A DNA stretch of 64,000 bases, taken from positions 1 to 64,000 of the forward strand of contig CAWHCK010000048.1 of NCBI GenBank assembly GCA_963827585.1, in the 5' to 3' direction. Source of the DNA: VAZQ01 sp963827585 (GTDB lineage Bacteria; Pseudomonadota; Alphaproteobacteria; Rhizobiales; Xanthobacteraceae). Positions within the stretch are counted from its first letter, which is position 1. The number at the start of each line of letters is the position of its first letter. Below, in pieces: positions 35,006 through 41,966 of this stretch. The position numbers were made by a program, and so were the translations under genes. The notes beneath the pieces are model-generated. The model had not been told where the DNA came from. It saw nothing but the letters and a program-made list of their open reading frames with translations, and did not search any database.

Positions 35006-35152
35006 GTTGTCGTCCCCGCGCAAGCGGGGACCCATCGAACCACGCACACCGGCCTCTGGAATATGGGTCCCAACGCATGTCGGCTATAGCCGACATGCGC
35101 ACTTAACGAGCCGATCTCGGGTAAACCCGAGGTCGGATGCGCGGGGACGACA
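35006..35152. repeat. Family B repeat carrying a twin-hairpin element in its right palindrome
   Basis: The left palindrome TCGTCCCCGCGCAAGCGGGG is intact. After CTCTGGAATATGGGTCCC the right palindrome is interrupted and resumes CGCGGGGACGACA. Compared with the copy at 23172-23320 the insertion is in the other palindrome and in the opposite orientation. It lies between convergent genes. Confidence 0.85.
35074..35136. repeat. Twin-hairpin element, copy 3
   Basis: The hairpin with arms CGCATGTCGGC and GCCGACATGCG occupies 35074-35099 (26 nt, perfect). An 11-nt spacer follows. The hairpin with arms CCGATCTCGGGT and ACCCGAGGTCGG occupies 35111-35136 (26 nt, one mismatch). It is the reverse orientation of copy 2 with the same spacing. 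Confidence 0.85.
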
Positions 35153-35175
35153 CTCTTCAGGATGAGCGAGGCGAG

Positions 35176-35829
35176 CTACTCGGCCGCCTGCGTCTTGACC
35201 TTCGCCTTCGCCCAGTAATCGGCCGCCTGTTTCGTGCGCGCGAGCGCCTCGGCGGTCTCGAAGCCCGGCGCCATCGAGGCATCGGTGCCGGCGAGAATCT
35301 GGTGGTGCTCGATGCCGAGGGTGCGCAGCCAGCGCTGCTGGCCCATGGTGAGCGCCACGAAATAGCCGATCTCGACCAGCTCGGACTCGCTGAAATGCTC
35401 GTGCAGCCGCGCCCAGAACGCGTCGTCCACCGGCAGGTCCCAGGTGATCGCCTCGGCATAGGACAGCGCCGCCTTCTGCCGCGCGTCGTAGCGTGTCGAG
35501 CTCTCGAAATCGATCAGGTCGCGGTAGTCGTCCTCGACCACGCCCTGCTTGGCCGCCTTCATCGAGCGCTGGTTGCCGCAGAATTCGCACAGCACCGAGC
35601 GCGAAACGTAGATGCGGCAAAGCTCCTTGATGCCGTGGTCGGCGACGCCGTTCTTGAATACATCGCGCCATGAATTGGCGAACGACCAGAACACGGCCGG
35701 CACGTGGGCGCGGATCGCCTGGCTCTCCGGGCGCGGCGTGCCTTCGCGCGCGCAGCGGTCGAACTCGGCGAGCATGGCTTCGTCCTTGATGGTCGCGGGG
35801 TCGACGTAGCTGATCCGTGGCTTCGACAT
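35176..35829 (-). CDS. Carboxymuconolactone decarboxylase / AhpD-like family protein
   Basis: A 217-residue protein with AAGGAG eight bases before its ATG. It has the CMD/AhpD helical repeat with the redox pair C81-E-F-C84 in SVLCEFCGNQRSM and a downstream conserved TRYDARQKAALSYAEAITWD, as in AhpD-type alkylhydroperoxidases. The helix with SESELVEIGYFVALTMGQQR is typical of this family. Such proteins reduce peroxides with lipoylated partners or act in lactone metabolism; the CxxC favours the redox role. No partner gene is adjacent, and it sits between repeats in a convergent position with the M24 gene. Confidence 0.82.
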   Translation of the reverse strand: MSKPRISYVDPATIKDEAMLAEFDRCAREGTPRPESQAIRAHVPAVFWSFANSWRDVFKNGVADHGIKELCRIYVSRSVLCEFCGNQRSMKAAKQGVVEDDYRDLIDFESSTRYDARQKAALSYAEAITWDLPVDDAFWARLHEHFSESELVEIGYFVALTMGQQRWLRTLGIEHHQILAGTDASMAPGFETAEALARTKQAADYWAKAKVKTQAAE

Positions 35830-36200
35830 CGGCAGTTTCTCCTTGCGGTTCCTCCGGCGTCGCGCCCGCGATGGACGATTATCTTTTTATTTACCATATG
35901 GCAGGAGCGAGAACGCATGTTGCCGCAGGAGCACACCGCGATCAACCGCGATCGCCGTGCTGGCCACCTCACATCCCACGCGTTGGGCCGCGCAATTGGG
36001 CCGTGGGACGCCTTCCACCGCCGTCAACGCCCGGTGTGCGCGCCGCGCGTTCGGGTGTGCGGCGCCGTTGCCGGCGAGAGATTCTTAACCATCGTCATCT
36101 AGGTTGCTCCTACCGGTTGGTGGTGACGGCCACACCGGAGCGTCGCGTGCTTCCGCCTGGGCGGGCGTAGGCCGGCGCCTGGCCGCGGGGGGACGCGCCA
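35830..36200. other. Divergent intergenic region, no gene
   Basis: The 371-bp gap separates two divergent genes. It includes CTTTTTATTTACCATATGG near 35884-35902, an A+T-rich stretch that could carry promoter elements for the AhpD-like gene. I see no convincing coding sequence or palindromic repeat. Confidence 0.4.
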
Positions 36201-36794
36201 ATGGGAGCCACAGCGGGTCGAGTCATCGTTGCCACGGTCGCATGCCTGTTGTGGCTCAACGGCTGCGAGACCTCGACCAGACTCGGCGACCTGTTCCAGT
36301 CGAAGCCCGAGACCCCGCAGGCCACCACCGCCGAGGAGGACCCGGCCTCGACCGGCAGCGTGCGGCCATCCGCGAGCGAAGCGCCGCCCGCCGCCACGGC
36401 GAAGAAACCGCCCGGCAAGGATGGCTCCGACGAACTCAGCGTCGGCAAGAAGCACTTCCGCGCTGGAGATTTCAGTCTGGCCGAACGTCATTTCCGCCGT
36501 GCCGTCGAGCTGCATCCGCGCGACGCCGAAGCCTGGCTCGGCCTTGCGGCATCCTACGACCGCCTGCGCCGCTTCGATCTCGCCGACCGCGCCTACGAGC
36601 AGGCGATCAAGATTTCGGGGCCGACGGCGGAGATCCTCAACAACCGCGGCTACTCCTACGTGCTGCGGGGCGATCACCAGCGCGCCCGTCAGACGCTCTT
36701 GGAGGCGCAGGCCAAGGACCCCGGCAATACCTATGTGAAGAACAATCTCGAACTGCTCGAGGCAAGCGTCCGCAAGGCCAAGGCAACTCAATAA
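36201..36794 (+). CDS. TPR-containing lipoprotein (TadD/Flp-pilus-like)
   Basis: A 197-residue protein. The N-terminus MGATAGRVIVATVACLLWLN runs to a lipobox LNGC with Cys22, so it is a predicted lipoprotein. A proline/alanine/threonine-rich linker (to about 78) precedes about three TPR-like helix pairs: GKKHFRAGDFSLAERHFRRA, DAEAWLGLAASYDRLRRFDL and AEILNNRGYSYVLRGDHQRA. It resembles TadD, the outer-membrane-associated TPR protein of Flp pilus systems, but no tad genes are nearby. Another cell-envelope scaffolding role is equally possible. Confidence 0.75.
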   Translation: MGATAGRVIVATVACLLWLNGCETSTRLGDLFQSKPETPQATTAEEDPASTGSVRPSASEAPPAATAKKPPGKDGSDELSVGKKHFRAGDFSLAERHFRRAVELHPRDAEAWLGLAASYDRLRRFDLADRAYEQAIKISGPTAEILNNRGYSYVLRGDHQRARQTLLEAQAKDPGNTYVKNNLELLEASVRKAKATQ

Positions 36795-36866
36795 TCTGTA
36801 TCGGCGGTCCGAGCCGGGCGCCGCCGCCAATTGGGTGCAGTTTCCGCTGGCGTAGAACCATCCGCC

Positions 36867-37030
36867 GTCATTCCGGGGCGCGCCACCGATCTCGGGTTTA
36901 CCCGAGATCGGCACTTCATGTTGCCCAAGTCGGCTATAGCCGACTTGGGTGGCGCGAGCCCGGAATCCATACTCCCAGACAGTGGTTATGGATTCCGGGC
37001 TCCCTCGCTGCGCTCGGGCCCCGGAATGAC
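36867..37030. repeat. Family C repeat (GTCATTCCGGGGC type) carrying a twin-hairpin element
   Basis: Ends GTCATTCCGGGGCGCGCCAC and CCCCGGAATGAC, with internal GCCCGGAATCCATACTCC and TTATGGATTCCGGGCTCC, describe a long inverted repeat. Its left palindrome (GGGGCGCGCCACC ... GGTGGCGCGAGCCC) is split at its tip by copy 4 of the twin hairpin. Confidence 0.85.
36886..36949. repeat. Twin-hairpin element, copy 4
   Basis: The hairpin with arms CCGATCTCGGGT and ACCCGAGATCGG (26 nt, perfect) lies at 36886-36911. A 12-nt spacer follows. The hairpin with arms CCCAAGTCGGC and GCCGACTTGGG lies at 36924-36949 (26 nt, perfect). Compared with copies 2 and 3 the second stem has paired changes (CGCAT/ATGCG to CCCAA/TTGGG), so base pairing is kept. 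Confidence 0.85.
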
Positions 37031-37163
37031 AACGGAGATTGGTCCTGAACGCATCGTCACATGAACTTATTGTCATGTCGGCCGATCGGCCGCAAAGCGG
37101 CCTAGACTTTGAACCGGCGGCGTGCAACGTGGCGCCGTTTCAGCTCCGCACGGTGCCGCTCGC

Positions 37164-37634
37164 ATGTTTGCAGGCTTTCGCAGGTTTCTCTCCGAGGTGT
37201 CGGACGGCGGCAAGCATCCGATTCACTTCGAGCACGACGACTATCGCCTGGCGGCGGCAGCGCTGCTGGTCCATGCCGCCGCGATCGACGGCAATATCAC
37301 CGATCCCGAGCGCGCCAAGCTGCACGCCGTCATCAAGCGCACATTCGGTCTCGACGAAGCGACCACGGACGAGCTCGTTGCCGAGGCGACCGAGGCCGAG
37401 CAGCAGGCGATCGATCTCTTTCACTTCACCAGCGTGATCAATCGCTCGCTCAACGAGGAGGGACGTCGGCGCGTGGTCGAGATGATGTGGGAAATGGCCT
37501 ATGCCGATGGTGGCGCCGGTGATTTCGAACGCAACCTGATCTGGCGGGCCGCGGATCTTCTCGGCATCTCGGCGCGGGATCGGATCGAGCTCGGGCAGCT
37601 CGTGGCGAGCCGGCGGGGGACCGAGCAGACGTGA
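37164..37634 (+). CDS. TerB family (tellurite resistance) protein
   Basis: A 156-residue protein starting MFAGFRRFLSEVSDGGKHPI. The TerB-like acidic helical domain is clear: LAAAALLVHAAAIDGNITDP, ERAKLHAVIKRTFGLDEATT, VVEMMWEMAYADGGAGDFER and IWRAADLLGIS. The two DG(N/G) elements near aspartates match the metal-binding sites of TerB proteins, which appear in tellurite and stress complexes but also in general stress roles. It overlaps the SDR start by four bases. No other ter gene is present, so resistance is not implied. Confidence 0.82.
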   Translation: MFAGFRRFLSEVSDGGKHPIHFEHDDYRLAAAALLVHAAAIDGNITDPERAKLHAVIKRTFGLDEATTDELVAEATEAEQQAIDLFHFTSVINRSLNEEGRRRVVEMMWEMAYADGGAGDFERNLIWRAADLLGISARDRIELGQLVASRRGTEQT

Positions 37635-38422
37635 GCGGGGAGAGGCGTCCGGTCACGCTGATCACCGGCGCGTCGGCGGGGATCGGAGCGGCGCTGGCGC
37701 ATGAATTCTCCGCCCACGGTCACGAGCTCGTTCTGATTGCCCGGCGCGAGCAGGCGCTCGCCGCGCTGGCGGATGCCATTGCGGCCAAGGGTAGAGCCCG
37801 CCCGACGGTTCTGCCCGCGGACTTGGCGCGCGTCGACGCGGCGCGAGACATCGCCGATGCGCTCGCCCGGCGGGGGCTCGAGCCGGACACTGTCGTCAAC
37901 AATGCCGGTTTCGGCCTCATCGGCAACGCGCACGAGCTCGACCGCGCCGAGCAGCTGGCCATGATCGATGTCAACGTACGCGCGCTGACCGAGCTCTCGC
38001 TCGCCTTCATCGACAGTCTCGAACGGCGCAGGGGCGGCATTCTCAACGTGGCGTCGGTCGGAGGCTTCCTCCCAGGCCCCGGCATAGCGGTCTACTACGC
38101 CAGCAAGGCCTATGTGATTTCTTTCAGCGAGGCGCTGCACCGCGAGCTCGAGCCCAAGGGCGTGCGCGTGACCGTGCTGTGCCCGGGGCCGGTGCCGACC
38201 GAATTTCATGCGCGCGCCGGCGCGACCGGCGAGGTGTTTCCGCCGCTGCTCACGCGCTCTGCCGAGCGGGTGGCGAGGGACGCGTATCGCGGCCTCAGGG
38301 AGGGCCGCCGCATGGTGGTGCCCGGCTCGGCCAACCAGGTGGTGACGGCGCTCATTCGATTTGTGCCGCGCAGCATCCTGCTCCGATTCGGTGACACCCG
38401 CCGCCGCCGGCCCCGGCGCTGA
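37631..38422 (+). CDS. Short-chain dehydrogenase/reductase
   Basis: A GTG at 37631 overlaps the TerB stop, so translation is coupled. The 263-residue product has GASAGIG at 13-19 for NAD(P) binding, NNAG at 90-93, catalytic Ser142 and the YxxxK pair Y155/K159 in VYYASKAY. RR at 38-39 after the second strand favours NADP. The C-terminus is Arg-rich (GDTRRRRPRR). It is a classical SDR of the DltE-like type; the substrate is unknown. Confidence 0.88.
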   Translation: MSGERRPVTLITGASAGIGAALAHEFSAHGHELVLIARREQALAALADAIAAKGRARPTVLPADLARVDAARDIADALARRGLEPDTVVNNAGFGLIGNAHELDRAEQLAMIDVNVRALTELSLAFIDSLERRRGGILNVASVGGFLPGPGIAVYYASKAYVISFSEALHRELEPKGVRVTVLCPGPVPTEFHARAGATGEVFPPLLTRSAERVARDAYRGLREGRRMVVPGSANQVVTALIRFVPRSILLRFGDTRRRRPRR

Positions 38423-38427
38423 CCCTT

Positions 38428-38500
38428 GAGCATGATCCTTTCGGAAAACCGGTACTCACCCCGGATCAAGTCCGGGGCAGGCTTTTTCCGGATCATGCTT
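38428..38500. repeat. GAGCATGATCC-type inverted repeat
   Basis: GAGCATGATCCTTTCGGAAA on the left mirrors TTTTTCCGGATCATGC on the right, with CACCCCGGATCAAGTCCGGG inside. This is a common intergenic unit in Bradyrhizobium-like genomes, here between the SDR and amidotransferase genes. Confidence 0.75.
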
Positions 38501-38603
38501 TAGCCCCGCGTCGGGTTCATGGCGATTGCGCGCGGGATATCTCTTGAAATCGCAAGTCGAGCAGGTATTGAGGTTTGGCGCCTTGCCCGACATGATCCCA
38601 CCC

Positions 38604-39326
38604 ATGCCGCAGCCGATTCTGATCGTGATGCACCAGGAGACCTCCACCCCTGGGCGCGTCGGCTACGCGCTCCGGCAGCGCGGCTATCCGCTCGACATGC
38701 GCCGCCCGCGCCTGGGCGACCCGCTGCCGGAGACCATGGCCGAGCATGCCGGGGCCATCGTGTTCGGCGGTCCCATGAGCGCGAACGACCAGGACGATTT
38801 CATCCGCCGCGAGATCGACTGGCTCGCCGTGCCGCTCAGGGAGGAGAAGCCGTTCCTCGGCATCTGCCTCGGCGCGCAGATGCTGGCGCACCATCTCGGC
38901 AGCCGGGTCTACAAGCATCCCGATGGCCACGCCGAGGTCGGCTATTATCCGATCAGGCCGACCGAGATCGGGCGCACGGTGTGTGATCCCTGGCCGGAGC
39001 AGGTCTATCAGTGGCATCGCGAGGGCTTCGATCTCCCGCTCGGCGCGCAGCTGCTGGCGGAGGGCGACTCCTTTCCGGTGCAGGCCTTCCGTTACGGCGG
39101 CTCGGCCTTCGCGCTGCAATTTCATCCCGACGTGACCCACGCCATGATGTGCCGCTGGACCACGCGCGGGCACGAGCGCATGTCGCTGCCGAACGCCAAG
39201 CCGCGGGTCGCGCATTTCGCGGATCGCGCGGTGTATGACCCGGTCGGTCGGGCCTGGCTCGCCGCCTTCCTGAACCATTGGCTGGGGAAACCGGAAATGG
39301 CGCAGGACGAAGTGTCGACGGGCTGA
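38604..39326 (+). CDS. Class I glutamine amidotransferase-like protein
   Basis: A 240-residue protein from ATG 38604 (MPQPILIVMHQETSTPGRVG); ATG 38592 is an alternative. The class I GATase core is present: AIVFGGPMSANDQDDFI, EKPFLGICLGAQMLAHHLG with nucleophile Cys88, and FALQFHPDVTHAMM with His174. The acidic member of the triad is Asp in place of the usual Glu (HPD, not HPE). Such stand-alone domains act in GMP-synthase-like or gamma-glutamyl hydrolase reactions, and some have no synthetase partner. No partner domain is encoded nearby, so the reaction is unknown. Confidence 0.85.
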   Translation: MPQPILIVMHQETSTPGRVGYALRQRGYPLDMRRPRLGDPLPETMAEHAGAIVFGGPMSANDQDDFIRREIDWLAVPLREEKPFLGICLGAQMLAHHLGSRVYKHPDGHAEVGYYPIRPTEIGRTVCDPWPEQVYQWHREGFDLPLGAQLLAEGDSFPVQAFRYGGSAFALQFHPDVTHAMMCRWTTRGHERMSLPNAKPRVAHFADRAVYDPVGRAWLAAFLNHWLGKPEMAQDEVSTG

Positions 39327-39328
39327 GG

Positions 39329-39375
39329 CCGTAGGGCGGGTTGCTTAGCGCAACCCGCCTTCCACCAAACGGCGG
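39329..39375. repeat. GTAGGGCGGGTTG-type hairpin repeat
   Basis: GGCGGGTTGCTTAGCG and CGCAACCCGCC form a strong hairpin, flanked by GCCGTAGG and TTCCACCAAACGGCGG. It ends the amidotransferase gene region and has replaced most of the toxin gene next to it. Confidence 0.75.
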
Positions 39376-39424
39376 ATCGCGCTTCGAGGTCGTCGTCCGC
39401 CTTCTCGCGGACAACGATCTTCAT
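39376..39424 (-). pseudogene. 5' remnant of a RelE/ParE-type toxin gene
   Basis: From an ATG at 39422-39424, overlapping the antitoxin stop by four bases, about 16 codons read MKIVVREKADDDLEA, the usual start of a RelE/ParE toxin. Immediately afterwards the sequence becomes the hairpin repeat at 39329-39375, and no further toxin codons are found. The operon geometry (antitoxin then toxin, ATGA overlap) shows what was lost. Confidence 0.6.
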
Positions 39425-39648
39425 ACGCCAAAACGGCGCAATCGTTCATCGAATTCGGCAAGGGTCAGTGTCTTTGGATCTTTTTCTGCCTGCCGCCGCC
39501 GCAGCTCGGCAAGTTGCTCGTCCGTGAGACGGTAACCGCTCTTGTCCTGCGCCTCGATGCTCATGAGAATCTCAACAGCGTCTTCCTGCCGCTCCGGCGG
39601 CCAAGTCAACACGCGGTCGAGGATCTCTTTGACTTGGTCCTTCGTCAT
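39421..39648 (-). CDS. Putative antitoxin / addiction-module component
   Basis: A 75-residue protein beginning MTKDQVKEILDRVLTWPPER, with EDAVEILMSIEAQDKSGYRL and TDEQLAELRRRQAEKDPKTL, ending FDERLRRFGV. Size, helical acidic-then-basic pattern and its ATGA overlap with a toxin start make it an antitoxin of the ParD/RHH-like or addiction-module type. Its toxin is truncated, so it is an orphan and may only be a DNA-binding remnant. Confidence 0.65.
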   Translation of the reverse strand: MTKDQVKEILDRVLTWPPERQEDAVEILMSIEAQDKSGYRLTDEQLAELRRRQAEKDPKTLTLAEFDERLRRFGV

Positions 39649-39714
39649 GTCGGACGTTATAGCACAGCTCCATCGAAACGCACGAGCGACATCGTAAAGA
39701 GTTGGATTGTAGCC

Positions 39715-40947
39715 CTACAGTCGCTTCGCATAGAAGCTGTCGACGTGACGCAGGGTGGGAAAGGTGCGCATCCAGATCAGCACCACCAGCAGGATCCCGA
39801 CGCCGCCGACGAGCACCGCCGGGATGGCGCCGAGCCAGGCCGCCATGACGCCGGCGCGGAAATCACCGAGCTGATTGGAGGTACCGGCGAACAGCGAGTT
39901 CACCGCGTTCACGCGCCCGCGCATCTCGTCGGGGGTCTCGATCTGAACGAGCGTCATGCGGATCACCACGCTGACCGCGTCCGCGGCGCCGAGCACCGCC
40001 AATGACGTCATCGACAGCACGAACGACGTCGACAGCGCGAACACGATGGTCGCGAGCCCGAAACAGGCGACGCTGACGAACATGATGCGGCCGACGCGCC
40101 GCGTCAGCGGGGAGACCGTCAGCACCGCCATGATCGCCAGCGCGCCGACGGCGGGCGCGGCGCGCAGCAGGCCCAGCCCCTCCGGGCCGGTATTGAACAC
40201 TTCATTCGCGAAGATGGGGAGCAGCGCGGTCGTGCCGCCAAGCAGGACCGCGAACAGATCGAGCGAGATGACGCCGAGCACGATCGGGCTGTGGCGGATG
40301 TAGGAGACGCCGGCGAAGAAGGCGGCGAGGTTGATGGGCGAGCGCGTCGTGGCCGGGCGCTCGATGCGCACGAAGGCGAGCAGAACGACCGAGGCGAGGT
40401 ACAGCGCGCAGCAGGTCGTGTAGGGAACCGGCGGCCCGAAGACGTAGAGAACGCCGCCGACCGCGGGACCGCTGATGGTCGCGAGCTGGGTGGTGGAGGC
40501 GGAGGCTGCGACCGCGCGCGGAAACAACGACGCCGGCACCACCGACGGCAGCAACGTCGACTGCGTCGGCGCCTCGAACGCGCGACCGACACCGAACACG
40601 AACACTGCCGCCAGGATGAACTCCTTGGTCACCCAGCCGGCGACGGAGCCGACGGCCAGCGCCGCGACTGCCAGGCCCTCGACCGTCTGGCAGATCTGCA
40701 GCAGGCGGCGCCGGTCGTAACGGTCGGCGACCTGGCCCGCCACCAGCATGAAGGCGGCGGCCGGCAGGAACTGGGCGAGGCCGACCAGCCCGAGGTCGAA
40801 CGCGCTGCCGGTGAGCGCGTACATCTGCCAAGCCACCGCCACGCCCAGCATCTGGAAGCCCATGGACGCGCAGGTGCGCGCGCTCCAATACAGCACGAAG
40901 GGGCGATGGCGCAGGATGGAGTCCGACGCGGCCTCAGGCGGGTTCAT
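39715..40947 (-). CDS. MFS transporter (DHA3 / enterobactin-exporter-like)
   Basis: The start MNPPEAASDSILRHRPFVLY at 40945-40947 gives 410 residues with twelve predicted membrane spans. GQVADRYDRRRLLQIC is the MFS loop 2-3 motif. FEAPTQSTLLPSVVPASLFP and RGRVNAVNSLFAGTSNQLGD are typical of DHA3 proteins such as EntS and macrolide exporters. It is a likely proton-driven exporter of an unknown small compound. The upstream 95 bp contain the tRNA-Ala on the same strand, so the MFS gene lies downstream of the tRNA. Confidence 0.85.
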   Translation of the reverse strand: MNPPEAASDSILRHRPFVLYWSARTCASMGFQMLGVAVAWQMYALTGSAFDLGLVGLAQFLPAAAFMLVAGQVADRYDRRRLLQICQTVEGLAVAALAVGSVAGWVTKEFILAAVFVFGVGRAFEAPTQSTLLPSVVPASLFPRAVAASASTTQLATISGPAVGGVLYVFGPPVPYTTCCALYLASVVLLAFVRIERPATTRSPINLAAFFAGVSYIRHSPIVLGVISLDLFAVLLGGTTALLPIFANEVFNTGPEGLGLLRAAPAVGALAIMAVLTVSPLTRRVGRIMFVSVACFGLATIVFALSTSFVLSMTSLAVLGAADAVSVVIRMTLVQIETPDEMRGRVNAVNSLFAGTSNQLGDFRAGVMAAWLGAIPAVLVGGVGILLVVLIWMRTFPTLRHVDSFYAKRL

Positions 40948-41047
40948 CGGGGTGGGGTGGCTGTCGGCGGGCACGCGGGTGAAAAGCGCGGCGGCCTTCG
41001 TCCGCTGGCGGGCGGCTGGCCAGCGCTCGCCGCCGAGCGGCAAGGGC

Positions 41048-41123
41048 TGGTGGAGCCGAGGGGGGTCGAACCCCTGACCTCCTCATTGCGAACGAGGCGC
41101 TCTCCCAACTGAGCTACGGCCCC
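41048..41123 (-). tRNA. tRNA-Ala, anticodon CGC
   Basis: A 76-nt cloverleaf with the 3' CCA encoded (complement at 41048-41050). The acceptor stem is GGGGCCG with CGGCTCC, and its third pair is G:U, the alanine identity element G3:U70. The D arm contains AGCTCAGTTGGGAGAGC. The anticodon loop is TTCGCAA with anticodon CGC for GCG codons. The T arm has GGTTCGACC. No integrase or repeat border is next to it. Confidence 0.95.
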
Positions 41124-41314
41124 GCCAAGATACATTGCTCTCGCGGCGGTCGCGAGTGCGGCCATTTACGGCGCGGGGTGCGCGGAGTCAAGGATCGGCG
41201 TCGCCGGTGCGGACGCGGCGGCTTTGCGTTGACGTCAGCGCGGCAACGCGCTTATCAAGCTGCCGGCGACCCGCCGGCGGCCGTCCGCCGGCCGGGGCCA
41301 CTCCGGGTGAATCG

Positions 41315-41605
41315 ATGAACCCCTTTATCTGGCTGATCCACACGCTGATCTGGCTGTACATCTATGTTCTCATCGCCGCGGCGGTGCTGTCGTGGCTGAT
41401 CGCATTCAATGTGGTGAACAGCCACAATTCCACCGTCCGCATGATCTGGGACTTCCTCTATCGGCTGACGGAGCCGGCGTTGCGGCCGATCCGCGCCATC
41501 CTTCCCGGCCTCGGCGGCATCGACATCTCGCCGGTGATTCTCATCATCGGCCTCATGTTCCTGGATCAGCTCATCCTCTGGCTCTACGTCTCGGCATTCG
41601 CCTGA
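41315..41605 (+). CDS. YggT family membrane protein
   Basis: A 96-residue protein with two hydrophobic blocks: FIWLIHTLIWLYIYVLIAAA near 4-23 and PVILIIGLMFLDQLILWLYV near 73-92, separated by RMIWDFLYRLTEPALRPIRA. YggT proteins are inner-membrane proteins linked to cell envelope or osmotic homeostasis. The order yggT - DUF167 - folD on one strand is conserved in many alphaproteobacteria. Confidence 0.9.
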   Translation: MNPFIWLIHTLIWLYIYVLIAAAVLSWLIAFNVVNSHNSTVRMIWDFLYRLTEPALRPIRAILPGLGGIDISPVILIIGLMFLDQLILWLYVSAFA

Positions 41606-41607
41606 GC

Positions 41608-41928
41608 GTGAGCGATCCGCCCTGGCGCATCGAGACCGGCGGCCTCCGCGTCATGGTGCGGCTCACGCCGCGCGGCGGCCGCGACGCCGTCGAGGGCATC
41701 GAGCAATTGTCCGACGGACGGCGCGTGCTCAAGGTGCGCGTGCGCGCGGCGGCCCGCGAAGGCGAGGCCAACGCCGCGCTCGTGCGGCTGTTTGCGAAGA
41801 CGCTCGGCGTCGCTCCCCGTGACGTCAGCCTGGTCGCGGGTGCGAGCGCCCGGATCAAGCGGGTCAGGATCGACGGCGCGGGCGCAAGCCTCGCCGCCAC
41901 CCTGGAGAAAATCTGCGCGATGGCGTAA
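41608..41928 (+). CDS. DUF167 (YggU family) protein
   Basis: A GTG at 41608, three bases after the yggT stop, starts a 106-residue protein: WRIETGGLRVMVRLTPRGGR, then VLKVRVRAAAREGEANAALV, RLFAKTLGVAPRDVSLVAGA and ARIKRVRIDG. This is the small DUF167 fold of unknown function that accompanies yggT. Upstream in-frame ATGs would run through yggT and were rejected. Confidence 0.9.
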   Translation: MSDPPWRIETGGLRVMVRLTPRGGRDAVEGIEQLSDGRRVLKVRVRAAAREGEANAALVRLFAKTLGVAPRDVSLVAGASARIKRVRIDGAGASLAATLEKICAMA

Positions 41929-41966
41929 CCAGGGCCAGACGTGCAAACGGGACGAGCAGCCGGAGC

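Noticed and set aside
37164..37634. Tellurite resistance locus
   Set aside because: A single TerB-like protein without other ter genes does not support resistance; TerB folds are widespread in general stress functions.
41048..41123. tRNA-Ala as the attachment site of a genomic island
   Set aside because: Neighbours on both sides are ordinary genes, there is no integrase, and I found no duplicated tRNA 3' end at the low-G+C block boundaries.
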